DNA of 64,000 nt, taken from Nitrososphaerota archaeon (GTDB taxonomy: Archaea; Thermoproteota; Nitrososphaeria; Nitrososphaerales; Gagatemarchaeaceae). Positions within the stretch are counted from its first letter, which is position 1, and each line of letters begins with the position of its first letter. Both the position numbers and the translations under genes were made by a program. Below the pieces are notes generated by a model that saw nothing but the letters and a program-made list of their open reading frames with translations, was not told the DNA's origin and did no database searches. This document shows positions 16,118 through 23,186 of this stretch, piece by piece. The DNA lies in contig JAFMAD010000001.1 in NCBI GenBank assembly GCA_029785195.1, positions 186,001 through 250,000 on the forward strand, in the 5' to 3' direction.

Positions 16118-16710
16118 GGCTGAGCGAAGCGCGGCGGGATCTGTACCGGCGCCTGGCCAGGGAGCAGGGGTACAAGAGCAGGGCCGCCTTCAAGCTCATC
16201 GAAGCCAACGAGCGCTACGGGTTCATCCGGCGGGGGGACAGGGTGGCAGACTTCGGCGCAGCCCCTGGGGGATGGCTCCAGGTGGCGTCCTTCCTGGTCG
16301 GCGAGGAAGGGGTGGTGGTGGGGGTGGACTTGGATCCGATCCGGCTGAAGGAGAAGAACGTCGTGGCCATCAAGATGGACGTGCACGACCCCGCAGTGGC
16401 CGAGAGGGTGTCCCAGGCCCTGGGGGGGAAGGCAGACGTCATCCTCTCCGACCTCGCCCCCTCGGTCACGGGGGTCTGGGAGCTGGACCAGACGAGGCAG
16501 ATAGACATGACCCTGCGGGTCCTCGAGCTGTCCCGCACCCTCCTCAAGGACGAAGGCCGCGTCTACTGCAAGCTCTTCGAGGGGGAGCGGTCGCAGGAGG
16601 TCCGGGGGGAGTTCCGCAGGATGTTCAGGTCGGTCAGGGTGATCAAGCCCGCGGCCAGCAGGAACTCCGCCTCCGAGCTGTACTACCTGTGCGAAGGGGC
16701 GAAGGGATGA
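16114..16710 (+). CDS. rlmE: FtsJ/RlmE-type ribose 2'-O-methyltransferase
   Basis: 198 residues. SAM-binding RVADFGAAPGGWLQVAS and VDLDP segments. The catalytic Lys-Asp-Lys-Glu tetrad is visible as SRAAFKL, ILSDLAP, RVYCKLFEG and ASELYYL. In bacteria RlmE methylates U2552 of 23S rRNA; the archaeal form is assumed to act on the equivalent site. ATG 16114 overlaps the cdd stop (ATGA). Confidence 0.9.
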   Translation: MRLSEARRDLYRRLAREQGYKSRAAFKLIEANERYGFIRRGDRVADFGAAPGGWLQVASFLVGEEGVVVGVDLDPIRLKEKNVVAIKMDVHDPAVAERVSQALGGKADVILSDLAPSVTGVWELDQTRQIDMTLRVLELSRTLLKDEGRVYCKLFEGERSQEVRGEFRRMFRSVRVIKPAASRNSASELYYLCEGAKG

Positions 16711-16719
16711 CGCGGGTCT

Positions 16720-17865
16720 TCAGGGGCCCGAGCGCGCCGCAGTCATGACCGCCTCCACAACCTCCGCATAGCTCGCGTCCGTCTTCAGCCCTGTCTTCTC
16801 GAATGGCGTCCGGGCGACCCTGCGCCCGGACTGCACCAGGGCCCTGTACACCCTGTCTTCGGGGGCCGACGCCACTTTGAGCGCGGAACAGACCCGCTCG
16901 AGGCTGAAGCTCCATGGCGGGAAACCGTCCACCCCGACCAGGGACCCGAGCGTGGTCGCGGCCCTGGCAAGCCCCTTCTCCTGCGCCGCCTCGGACGCCG
17001 CGCGGACTGTCTCCTCCTCGGTGACCTTCCCGACCCAGAGCGGACCTGCCACCTTCGCCTTCTTCCCGCAGCGTGAGCACACGGGCGAGGGGGAGACGCC
17101 GCTCGAAGCCTCGCCGCAGTGGTGGCACCATGAGACGCTTCCGACGCCCTTCAGCGCGGCGTCAGCCCTGGAGGCCCCGGCCCTGACGCGGACGAAGACC
17201 CTCAGGTAGTGCCTCGTCGAGTGGGCGGCCACGGGCTCGGCCCCTATGTCCAGCATGGCGCCCAGCCTGGCCACAGCCCCCAGGAGCACCCTGATCCCGG
17301 TCTCGTGGTGGAAGTGGTTGTTGAGCGGGGCGCCGCCGTACCTCCTCATGCAGGTCCCCTCCTGCACACCGCAGAGCACAGCGGTGTCGGTGGCAGTGAG
17401 CGACAGCACCCCGCCGTCAGACGTCGCCGCCAGGGCCGCCTGGATGTGCCTGACCGGCGTGCCGAAGGGGTCCACGTCGACGTAGTCGAACCTCTGGTCC
17501 CTCCCGAACCGCGAAGCCAGGAAAGCGTTGGTCTCCGACAGCTCGAAGGAGCACTTCCCGGCCACCCTGTTCAGCCTGGCGGACCTCTCTCCCGCCCGGA
17601 GCGCGGGCTCGTTGAAGTCCACCAGGGTCACCGACGACACCCCTTCCACCTCTTTGGCCACCCGCACACCGCGCCCCCCCACCCCCGCCATGGAGTCGCA
17701 GAACGTGCGGCCTCCACCCACGGCAGCCAGGGCCACGGTGACGTCCCTGTTGAGGGCGGCCGCAGGGTTGAAGAAGACCGGCGAGGTGGGAGGCGGATCG
17801 ACCGTGACGCTCGCCTGGGGGACGAGGAGGGTGGTCTTCCCCTCGCCGTGGCGGACGAACTTCAA
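16720..17865 (-). CDS. trm1: tRNA (guanine-26-N2)-dimethyltransferase Trm1
   Basis: 381 residues from TTG 17865. Family landmarks: VFFNPAAALNRDVTVA, SAM site CDSMAGVGGRGVRVA, catalytic DVDPFGTPVRHI, and a C-terminal zinc-binding set of cysteines (WCHHCGE...PVCSRCGKK). Produces m2,2G26 in tRNA. The open frame extends to 18354 but lies antisense to THEP1 there. TTG 17865 has GTTTAA about 28 nt upstream on the minus strand, fitting a leaderless start. Confidence 0.95.
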   Translation of the reverse strand: MKFVRHGEGKTTLLVPQASVTVDPPPTSPVFFNPAAALNRDVTVALAAVGGGRTFCDSMAGVGGRGVRVAKEVEGVSSVTLVDFNEPALRAGERSARLNRVAGKCSFELSETNAFLASRFGRDQRFDYVDVDPFGTPVRHIQAALAATSDGGVLSLTATDTAVLCGVQEGTCMRRYGGAPLNNHFHHETGIRVLLGAVARLGAMLDIGAEPVAAHSTRHYLRVFVRVRAGASRADAALKGVGSVSWCHHCGEASSGVSPSPVCSRCGKKAKVAGPLWVGKVTEEETVRAASEAAQEKGLARAATTLGSLVGVDGFPPWSFSLERVCSALKVASAPEDRVYRALVQSGRRVARTPFEKTGLKTDASYAEVVEAVMTAARSGP

Positions 17866-17946
17866 CGGGCCGGGCGCGCCGCGCCAGGTGTTAAACGATT
17901 CCCGCAGGCTGCTAACTTCATGTAGCCCGGCGAGGGAGGACGGGGG

Positions 17947-18495
17947 TTGTCGAGGATCTACCTGGTGACCGGCCCGCCGGGGGTGGGCAAGTCCACCCTC
18001 GTCTCCAAGGTCGTCCGGAGGCTGAAGAGCGCCGGGGTGATAGTGGGAGGGTGCACCACCTCGGAGGTCAGGTCGGGGGGCGCCAGGACGGGGTTCGGGG
18101 TGACCGACCTCACCAGCGGGAGGACGGGGGTGCTCGCGTCTGTGGAGTCGAGGTTCGGCCCCAAGGTCGGGAGATACAGGGTCAACCTTTCCGACCTGGC
18201 GTCCGTGGGGGCGGCGGGGCTCGAAGCGGCAGCGGCGGACTCGGAGCTTGTCGTGATCGACGAGGTCGGCCCCATGGAGCTCGTCAGCCCGGACTTCCGG
18301 AGGGCCGTCAGGAAGTGCGTCGCCTCGGGGAAGCCGATCCTCGCGGTGACCCACGAGAGGCTCGAGGACGACCTGCTCAACGAGCTGAGGGGGGCCGCCG
18401 AGCAGATCTTCGCGCTCACCGTCGAGAACAGGGACGACGCCACGGACAGCCTCGCTGCAGTCCTCTTGGCGGCGGCAGGGGGGCCAAAGGTCTGA
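17947..18495 (+). CDS. THEP1-family nucleoside-triphosphatase
   Basis: 182 residues. RIYLVTGPPGVGKST Walker A at the N-terminus, GVTDLTSGRTGVLA, and VIDEVGPMEL as Walker B followed by AVTHER are typical of THEP1 NTPases, which hydrolyse nucleoside triphosphates with broad specificity. TTG 17947. Divergent from trm1; the spacer of 81 nt holds both promoters. Its stop overlaps the proposed CTG start of RNase HII (CTGA). Confidence 0.9.
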   Translation: MSRIYLVTGPPGVGKSTLVSKVVRRLKSAGVIVGGCTTSEVRSGGARTGFGVTDLTSGRTGVLASVESRFGPKVGRYRVNLSDLASVGAAGLEAAAADSELVVIDEVGPMELVSPDFRRAVRKCVASGKPILAVTHERLEDDLLNELRGAAEQIFALTVENRDDATDSLAAVLLAAAGGPKV

Positions 18496-19193
18496 CCGGG
18501 CCGCGGGCGATTGGCGGCGTCGACGAGGCTGGGAGAGGGTGCCTCCTGGGTCCCTTGGTCGTCGCTGGTGTGTCCGCGTCCCCGCGCGGGGCGAGGCGGC
18601 TGAAGGAGCTGGGGGTGAAGGACTCGAAGAAGCTGTCCCCGAAGAGGCGCGAGTCCCTCTACCCGGAGATACTCAAGGCGGCCGAAAGGGTCCGCTGGAC
18701 GAGCATACCTCCGAGAGAGATCGACGCCGTCGTGCTCCGCGGAGAGCGGCTTAGGAAGCTCAACTACCTGGAGGCGGTCTACTTCGCCAGGGTGGTCGAC
18801 CAGCTGGGGGCGGGGAACGTGACCGTGGACGCGTCAGACGTCCTCCCGGAGAGGTTCGCCAGAGACATATCGAGCAACCTCGTGTCCAAGTGCAGGGTGA
18901 AGGCGCTGCACAAGGCGGACAGGGACTTCGTGGTCGTCTCGGCCGCCTCCGTGGTGGCCAAGGTGCAGAGGGACAGGGAGGTCGCCCTGCTCAGGGAGGC
19001 TCACGGAGATTTCGGCTCCGGGTACCCATCTGACCCTCAGACGGAGGCCTTCTTCGTCGAGAAGATCAGGAGAGGTGAGCCGCTCCCTGAGTTCGTAAGG
19101 AAGAGCTGGAAGACTTGGTCCAGGTACGGCGCTCCTGCGACCGCGGTTTCGCTCCCCAACGCGGGGGGCGCTCGGGATTCAGCGTCACGGTAG
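18492..19193 (+). CDS. rnhB: ribonuclease HII, probable CTG start
   Basis: Removes RNA from DNA-RNA hybrids and single ribonucleotides. GGVDEAGRGCLLGPLVVAGV holds the first catalytic Asp-Glu, DSKKLSPKRR follows, VDASDV and KADRDFVVVSAASVVAKVQRD carry the other acidic and Lys residues. The frame is open far upstream, but only noise antisense or overlapping THEP1 is encoded there. No ATG/GTG/TTG exists between the THEP1 stop region and the conserved IGGVDEAG. CTG 18492 overlaps the THEP1 stop as CTGA, mimicking the usual ATGA junction; ATT 18510 is the alternative. Confidence 0.85.
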   Translation: MTGPRAIGGVDEAGRGCLLGPLVVAGVSASPRGARRLKELGVKDSKKLSPKRRESLYPEILKAAERVRWTSIPPREIDAVVLRGERLRKLNYLEAVYFARVVDQLGAGNVTVDASDVLPERFARDISSNLVSKCRVKALHKADRDFVVVSAASVVAKVQRDREVALLREAHGDFGSGYPSDPQTEAFFVEKIRRGEPLPEFVRKSWKTWSRYGAPATAVSLPNAGGARDSASR

Positions 19194-19313
19194 GGGCCTG
19201 GCGGGGCACCGGCCCCTTCGCCGGGGAGGGCTCAAGGGCGAGCTGTCCAGGATGTCCTCCGGCCCGGGGCTGGGCCAGGTGCTGCCATCCAGGAGGGCGC
19301 GTCCGCGAAGGCC

Positions 19314-19979
19314 TCACCCTTCGGAATCCATGACGGCGTGGATCAGGGCGTGGTCCTTCTCGAAGGGGCTCAACTCAGTCACCGACTTCACATCGAATCC
19401 CCCGGCCCGGAGCTTCTTCTCCTCCTCGATGAAGACCCTCTCGGGGTCCTTGAGGACGTCGATGCTCCTAGCCTTCACCACCAGAAGGAGCGTCCCCCCA
19501 GGCTTCAACAACGCAGCGCAGTTGGCGAGGGCGATCTCCGTCTGGTCGGGCTGGGCTATGTCGCAGTAGACCACGTCGAACTTCGCCACCGAGTACTTCG
19601 AAGGGTCCCTGGCGTCCGCCACGAAGGGGATCACATTCCCCCTCTCCCTGGCCACCTTTTCGATGAACTCCCTTGCGACCCTTGGGGAGAACTCTACCCC
19701 GACCACGAGCCCCCCCGGCCCTACGAGGTCAGACACATGAGAGACGGTGGTCCCCGTGGACGCTCCAAGGTATAGGACCTTCGCCCCCTCCCCTACGGCG
19801 GAGTCAGGGAGGCCCTTGATCATCGCCGCGGCCAGCTTGCTCCTGAAAGGGTCCCAGGTCCTGTACTCCGCCCCTCCCCTCTGGAGGAGGTCCTCGTTGT
19901 ATACCCTCTTCCCGGGGACGAGGTTCCGAGTGAGCAGCGCCTTCCTTCCCAGCCTCTCCTCTTTGAGGAGGCGGCTCAT
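19314..19979 (-). CDS. flpA: fibrillarin, C/D RNP 2'-O-methyltransferase
   Basis: 221 residues from ATG 19979. N-terminal domain with YNEDLLQRGGAEYRTWDPFRSKLAA, then SAM site VLYLGASTGTTVSHVSD, VVGVEFSPRV, DARDPSKY, and catalytic VVYCDIAQPDQTEI. Methylates ribose on rRNA and tRNA sites chosen by C/D guide RNAs. ATGA overlap with nop5, its obligate partner. A candidate C/D-like RNA is at 45373-45445. Confidence 0.95.
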   Translation of the reverse strand: MSRLLKEERLGRKALLTRNLVPGKRVYNEDLLQRGGAEYRTWDPFRSKLAAAMIKGLPDSAVGEGAKVLYLGASTGTTVSHVSDLVGPGGLVVGVEFSPRVAREFIEKVARERGNVIPFVADARDPSKYSVAKFDVVYCDIAQPDQTEIALANCAALLKPGGTLLLVVKARSIDVLKDPERVFIEEEKKLRAGGFDVKSVTELSPFEKDHALIHAVMDSEG

Positions 19980-20890
19980 CGCCTTCTGAACTTGTCTCGC
20001 CTGGGGGGCCGGCCTTCCCTGCGCGGCCTGTCCCTCTGCTCCGGTCTCCGCTGCGGGGGCTCCTTGTAACGTTCCTTGATCCCCTCTAGCCTCTTGTCGA
20101 GGCCTGCCTTGATGGTCGGGTCCTCCGACCCGCGGTAGTAGTCCACCCTCGCTGCTATCGCTATCTTGTTGGCGAGGGTCCTCGCTATCTTCCCCCTCTG
20201 CCACTTCGGAGCGGCGTGCACTGCCTGGTGCTGGAAGAGGATCCCGTGCTTGGGGGGCCTTGCCCCCGTCCTCAGGGACCTGAATAGCGCCTTCTCCGCC
20301 CCGAGTATCTGTATCGTGCTGGCTGGGAGGACGGCCAGCCTGTCGAGCCCCCCTGCCTTCGCCATCAGCCTGGCCCCTATGGTTGCCCCCGCCACCTCCG
20401 ACACGTTGGGCGCCACCCTCTTCATCTGGGCCTCCACATAGTCGTTAAGACCCCCCCTCAGCGCGCTGAGCTGGACCGCGAGCGAAGCGAGGGACTTCAC
20501 CTTCGTGATGTCCCCGTCCGAGATCTCCCCTCCCTTCGACCTTTCCTTGGCTTCCATGATAGCCTCGACCTTCTTGTCGGTGAACCCCCTCCCGGCGAGC
20601 GCTTCGAGGGAGTACGCTCCTCTCCCCCCAATCTCGGAGATCATCTTGCAAAGGACGACGTTGTCCTGCACCATCTGGGCCAGCTCGGGGAAGTGCAGCC
20701 CGTACCACTCAGACGCCCTCGTGGCTGTTATGTTCAGGTACTTGTCAGTGTCGTCCAGGGCCTGTATCGCCTGCACTAGGTGGAGGTCCGGACGGGATGA
20801 GGCCTGGCGGATTGCCTCCTCGGCGGCCGCGATGCTCTTCTGCCTGAGCGCCTCGACGTCTTGGTTCTCCGGGATTCCTTCGCCTGACAA
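19976..20890 (-). CDS. nop5: Nop5 (Nop56/58) C/D RNP scaffold
   Basis: 304 residues: coiled-coil domain (about 60-170), Nop domain (about 170-265; NVSEVAGATIGARLMAKAGGLDRLAVLPASTIQILGAEKA and PKHGILFQHQAVHAAP), then an Arg/Pro-rich basic tail. Binds fibrillarin, L7Ae and the guide RNA. Much of the usual fibrillarin-binding N-terminal domain is missing, giving a short form. TTG 20890, with CTTTAA about 30 nt upstream on the minus strand, fits a leaderless start. Confidence 0.9.
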   Translation of the reverse strand: MSGEGIPENQDVEALRQKSIAAAEEAIRQASSRPDLHLVQAIQALDDTDKYLNITATRASEWYGLHFPELAQMVQDNVVLCKMISEIGGRGAYSLEALAGRGFTDKKVEAIMEAKERSKGGEISDGDITKVKSLASLAVQLSALRGGLNDYVEAQMKRVAPNVSEVAGATIGARLMAKAGGLDRLAVLPASTIQILGAEKALFRSLRTGARPPKHGILFQHQAVHAAPKWQRGKIARTLANKIAIAARVDYYRGSEDPTIKAGLDKRLEGIKERYKEPPQRRPEQRDRPRREGRPPRRDKFRRR

Positions 20891-21098
20891 GTCTGGTCGC
20901 CGCTCGCGCCCAACTCCATTAAAGGGTTTCAGGAGAGCCGCGTCAGTGATCCCCGCATCGCCCCTGCGCCGGCGGTCTGCAGTCTGCTCTCCGGCCTGCT
21001 TGCTGTCGGGCTCTCCCTTGTCGCGCTCGGTCGTGGTGGGTTGGAAGGCGTGGGCTGGCGACGTCAGGGTCCGCCGGGCCTGAGGGAGGAGCCGCGAG

Positions 21099-21686
21099 CT
21101 ATTGCTCCATGAACACTTGCCAGTAGCAGTTAGTCGCTGAAATCAGCACCTCGTAGCTGCGCCCTACGGCCAGTCCAGAGCAGCTGTCGCTGAAGGATGC
21201 GGGCGCGTACGCCGTCTTTTGGCACAACGCAGCGCTCTCTGGCGTCTGGGGGTTCAGATACACAGCGTACGAGAATGCGACAGCCTTCGGCGGGTCTGTC
21301 GGCATAATGTATGCCGAGAGCTGGACGGTGAAAGAAGGAGCGGTGAACGAGTAGCTCCCGGTCGACTGCCCTAGTCCCCCGCCTCCGGAGCTGGCGAGGT
21401 CGGGCGGAGGCAAGACGGTGGGCGTCGGACCAATCGCCAGGCTGTATCCTGTGCTGTTCACGTTGTCATAGGTCCCGCCTATTCCGAACACCCGGTAGGT
21501 GACTGATGAATATCCTGGCTTGTAGTAGCCAAAGCACCCGACCATGCGTGTGGCACCTCCTGACGACGATGGACATTTGCTCGGGGGCGGGGTTATGACG
21601 AAGTCCACCTGCAAGATGGGGGCGAGGAACAGGAATGCGGGGACCGCGACTAGCGCGACGATCACTGCCTTGCTCCTTCGTCGCAT
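21099..21686 (-). CDS. hypothetical exported or membrane-anchored protein
   Basis: Not recognised. From ATG 21686 the protein starts MRRRSKAVIVALVAVPAFLFLAP, a positively charged signal or anchor helix, followed by an extracellular-type domain rich in Ser, Gly, Thr, Tyr and Pro with six cysteines. Upstream ATG 21716 would add ten unremarkable residues. Likely surface exposed. No domain match by eye. Confidence 0.6.
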   Translation of the reverse strand: MRRRSKAVIVALVAVPAFLFLAPILQVDFVITPPPSKCPSSSGGATRMVGCFGYYKPGYSSVTYRVFGIGGTYDNVNSTGYSLAIGPTPTVLPPPDLASSGGGGLGQSTGSYSFTAPSFTVQLSAYIMPTDPPKAVAFSYAVYLNPQTPESAALCQKTAYAPASFSDSCSGLAVGRSYEVLISATNCYWQVFMEQ

Positions 21687-21765
21687 GCCCTCAACATGAG
21701 GGCCTCCCATACACACCTATGGTTGAACTGTCCTGGTATCCAGCCGCTGGCGCTTCAGGCGCGGG

Positions 21766-22065
21766 CTACGTCACGGTCAGCAGCTTGCGCATGACCCAGG
21801 CAAAGAGCGACGCGAGGATGCCGCCCACCCCAAGGACTAGGAACGTCCCCTCTACCCGCTGGGTGATGGCGCACGCGAGCACCAGCGTCCCGTTGATCAC
21901 GGGCTGCTGGGCTCCGCACCAGTATGTCTCCACGCCCGACTCGTATATCGCGGCGGCGATCCCAGCGACCGCCAGGACCATCAGCTCGACCGCGACCACG
22001 GTGGCTACGCCGACGCCTCTCCGGACGCGCATGAACCCAGGCGCCGCCCTCACTCGGGGGGTCAT
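21766..22065 (-). CDS. small two-helix membrane protein
   Basis: 99 residues with helices at about 19-41 and 70-92 and an external loop with two cysteines (WCGAQQP, LACAIT). ATG 22065 overlaps the upstream membrane gene by 4 nt (ATGA). Unknown function; probably a complex with its partner. Confidence 0.55.
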   Translation of the reverse strand: MTPRVRAAPGFMRVRRGVGVATVVAVELMVLAVAGIAAAIYESGVETYWCGAQQPVINGTLVLACAITQRVEGTFLVLGVGGILASLFAWVMRKLLTVT

Positions 22066-22310
22066 CGCTCCTCCTCGCGCCTGGCTTCACGTTCTCCGCG
22101 GACCAGGAAGACCAAGTTTAGCGCCATCCCTGCCGCTCCTACTGCGAGCAGCAGATCGGCGGAGGAGAGCAGCGCCCCTCGGACAGAAGTAGCGGCGGTC
22201 ATCGACGCGGCTGCACTCTGGATGAACCAACCGAACAGGCCCACGACACCGAACGTCCACGAGACCAGGGCCGCCGCCCAGTTGAGTCCTCTCATCTGGG
22301 CTGTCGCCAA
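22062..22310 (-). CDS. small two-helix membrane protein
   Basis: 82 residues with helices at about 12-31 and 50-70 and a charged Arg/Glu tail. Starts at 22310 after a minus-strand AT stretch CCTAAAATAGC. ATGA-coupled to the gene at 21766-22065. Not recognised. Confidence 0.55.
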   Translation of the reverse strand: MATAQMRGLNWAAALVSWTFGVVGLFGWFIQSAAASMTAATSVRGALLSSADLLLAVGAAGMALNLVFLVRGEREARREEER

Positions 22311-22453
22311 CCGGCTCGCTATTTTAGGACTCAGCCAGCGAACGTAGGCCCCTTAACTTCACTCCATCAGAGACTGCGCGCGGGCGGAGCAGCCGCCGGC
22401 TGAGCTCTGAGGCATGTCCGGAAGCAGCACCCCCTCGGGAAATCAACCTGGAG

Positions 22454-22798
22454 TCAGGCGTACTTTTCTATCTCTTCCTTGAGGACGGACCTATGGCACG
22501 TCGAAGGGTCCTTCTCCGTGCAGAGGAGGGTTATCGTCCCTGCCTTCGATTCCTTCGCGAGCTGGCGCAGGGTCCCCTCCTTCCCCCTCAGGGACTTCCT
22601 GTACTCCGACCTGAATTCGTCCAACGACACCTCTCCGGATTTGTACCGCTTGATTAGGTCTCTGGGGGAGCCCAGGTCCTTCATCCAGGCGTCCACCTTG
22701 TCCTTGGAGACGCCTCGGGGCCAGAGGGTCATGACAAGGACCCGCTTTCCATCGCCCCGCTCGGGAGGGGAATAGACCGACTTCTCGACCTTGATCAA
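22454..22798 (-). CDS. DUF488 (YeaO-like) family protein
   Basis: About 114 residues from TTG 22798 (MIKVEKSVYSPPERGDGKRV). Landmarks: LWPRGVSKDKVDAWMKDLG near the N-terminus and TLLCTEKDPSTCHRSVLKE at the C-terminus, both characteristic of DUF488. Biochemical role unknown in the family. A start at TTG 22810 is open too, but GCATTAGTAG near 22825-22835 as TATA box favours 22798. Monocistronic. Confidence 0.8.
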   Translation of the reverse strand: MIKVEKSVYSPPERGDGKRVLVMTLWPRGVSKDKVDAWMKDLGSPRDLIKRYKSGEVSLDEFRSEYRKSLRGKEGTLRQLAKESKAGTITLLCTEKDPSTCHRSVLKEEIEKYA

Positions 22799-22948
22799 CC
22801 CGCAAGGCAAGAGGGATCCCAGCTACTAATGCCTTCCCTAGCTCGCACGCGCCGCGGTGTCTCGCCGCTCGACCCCCCTCGTCAGGGCAACTTTTGGCGC
22901 TCCGCCTAGGACGACCAGGTGGCGCGACCCACCTGTCGCTGGCCAATA

Positions 22949-22991
22949 CTTTATAGAGCGTCCAATCAAGTCGGGGAGAAAAGAGGAGGTG
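22949..22991 (+). promoter_or_regulatory. promoter and strong Shine-Dalgarno of the S30e-elp3 operon
   Basis: CTTTATAG at 22949-22956 is a clear TATA box predicting transcription start near 22978-22982. GGAGGTG at 22985-22991 is a near-perfect Shine-Dalgarno placed 7 nt before ACG 22999. A GTG inside the SD (22989) opens only a 14-codon frame. Confidence 0.65.
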
Positions 22992-22998
22992 CAAAAAC

Positions 22999-23186
22999 AC
23001 GCCTACACACGGATCGCTGACGAAGGCGGGTAAACATCCCGACGATGGCCCTGAGTCCGTAGTCAGACTCCGAAACTGGAAGGGAAGCCGAAGGACAGCA
23101 AGATCCCCAAGGTGAGGAACAAGCGGACCTACGAGAAGCGCTTCACTCTGAAGCGTAAGCCCGGACAGAACTGGATGCGCCAGTGA
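22999..23186 (+). CDS. rps30e: ribosomal protein S30e, interrupted by a 20-nt BHB intron; ACG start
   Basis: Exon 1 (22999-23033) encodes (M)PTHGSLTKAG plus two bases of a Lys codon. Exon 2 (23054-23186) completes AAA and continues VRSQTPKLEGKPK...RTYEKRFTLKRKPGQNWMRQ. Joined, 168 nt give a 55-residue protein with the full archaeal S30e signature (HGSLTKAGKVRSQTPK, KRKPGQNW). The halves are in different frames, so unspliced mRNA would stop at 23113. The intervening 20 nt form a bulge-helix-bulge (see the separate entry). The first codon is ACG, in the position where S30e always has ATG; no in-frame ATG/GTG/TTG lies upstream before a stop at 22954. The stop overlaps the elp3 start (GTGA). Confidence 0.85.
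23034..23053 (+). other. 20-nt bulge-helix-bulge pre-mRNA intron
   Basis: Helices: exon-exon 23025-23027/23055-23057 (G-C, G-U, C-G); central 4 bp 23028-23031/23048-23051 (GGGU/GCCC, one wobble); intron helix 23035-23038/23044-23047 (CAUC/GAUG) with loop CCGAC. Bulges are exactly 3 nt: AAA at 23032-23034 and UGA at 23052-23054. An outer 5-bp exon helix CUGAC/GUCAG (23017-23021/23062-23066) adds stability. Cutting after the second bulge base (AA^A, UG^A), as archaeal splicing endonuclease does, removes 20 nt and restores S30e exactly. Much shorter than the protein-gene introns known to me. Confidence 0.85.

Noticed and set aside
18051-18491. RNase HII beginning at ATG 18051
   Set aside because: That part overlaps THEP1 in another frame and is low-complexity Arg/Gly. 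RNase HII begins close to IGGVDEAG.
22989-23033. GTG inside the Shine-Dalgarno as S30e start
   Set aside because: It is in another frame and hits TAA at 23031, with or without splicing.
22999-23186. S30e as a simple frameshifted pseudogene
   Set aside because: The extra 20 nt form a canonical 3-4-3 BHB whose cleavage sites restore the exact protein. Decay would not be expected to produce this, and S30e and its operon promoter are otherwise intact.
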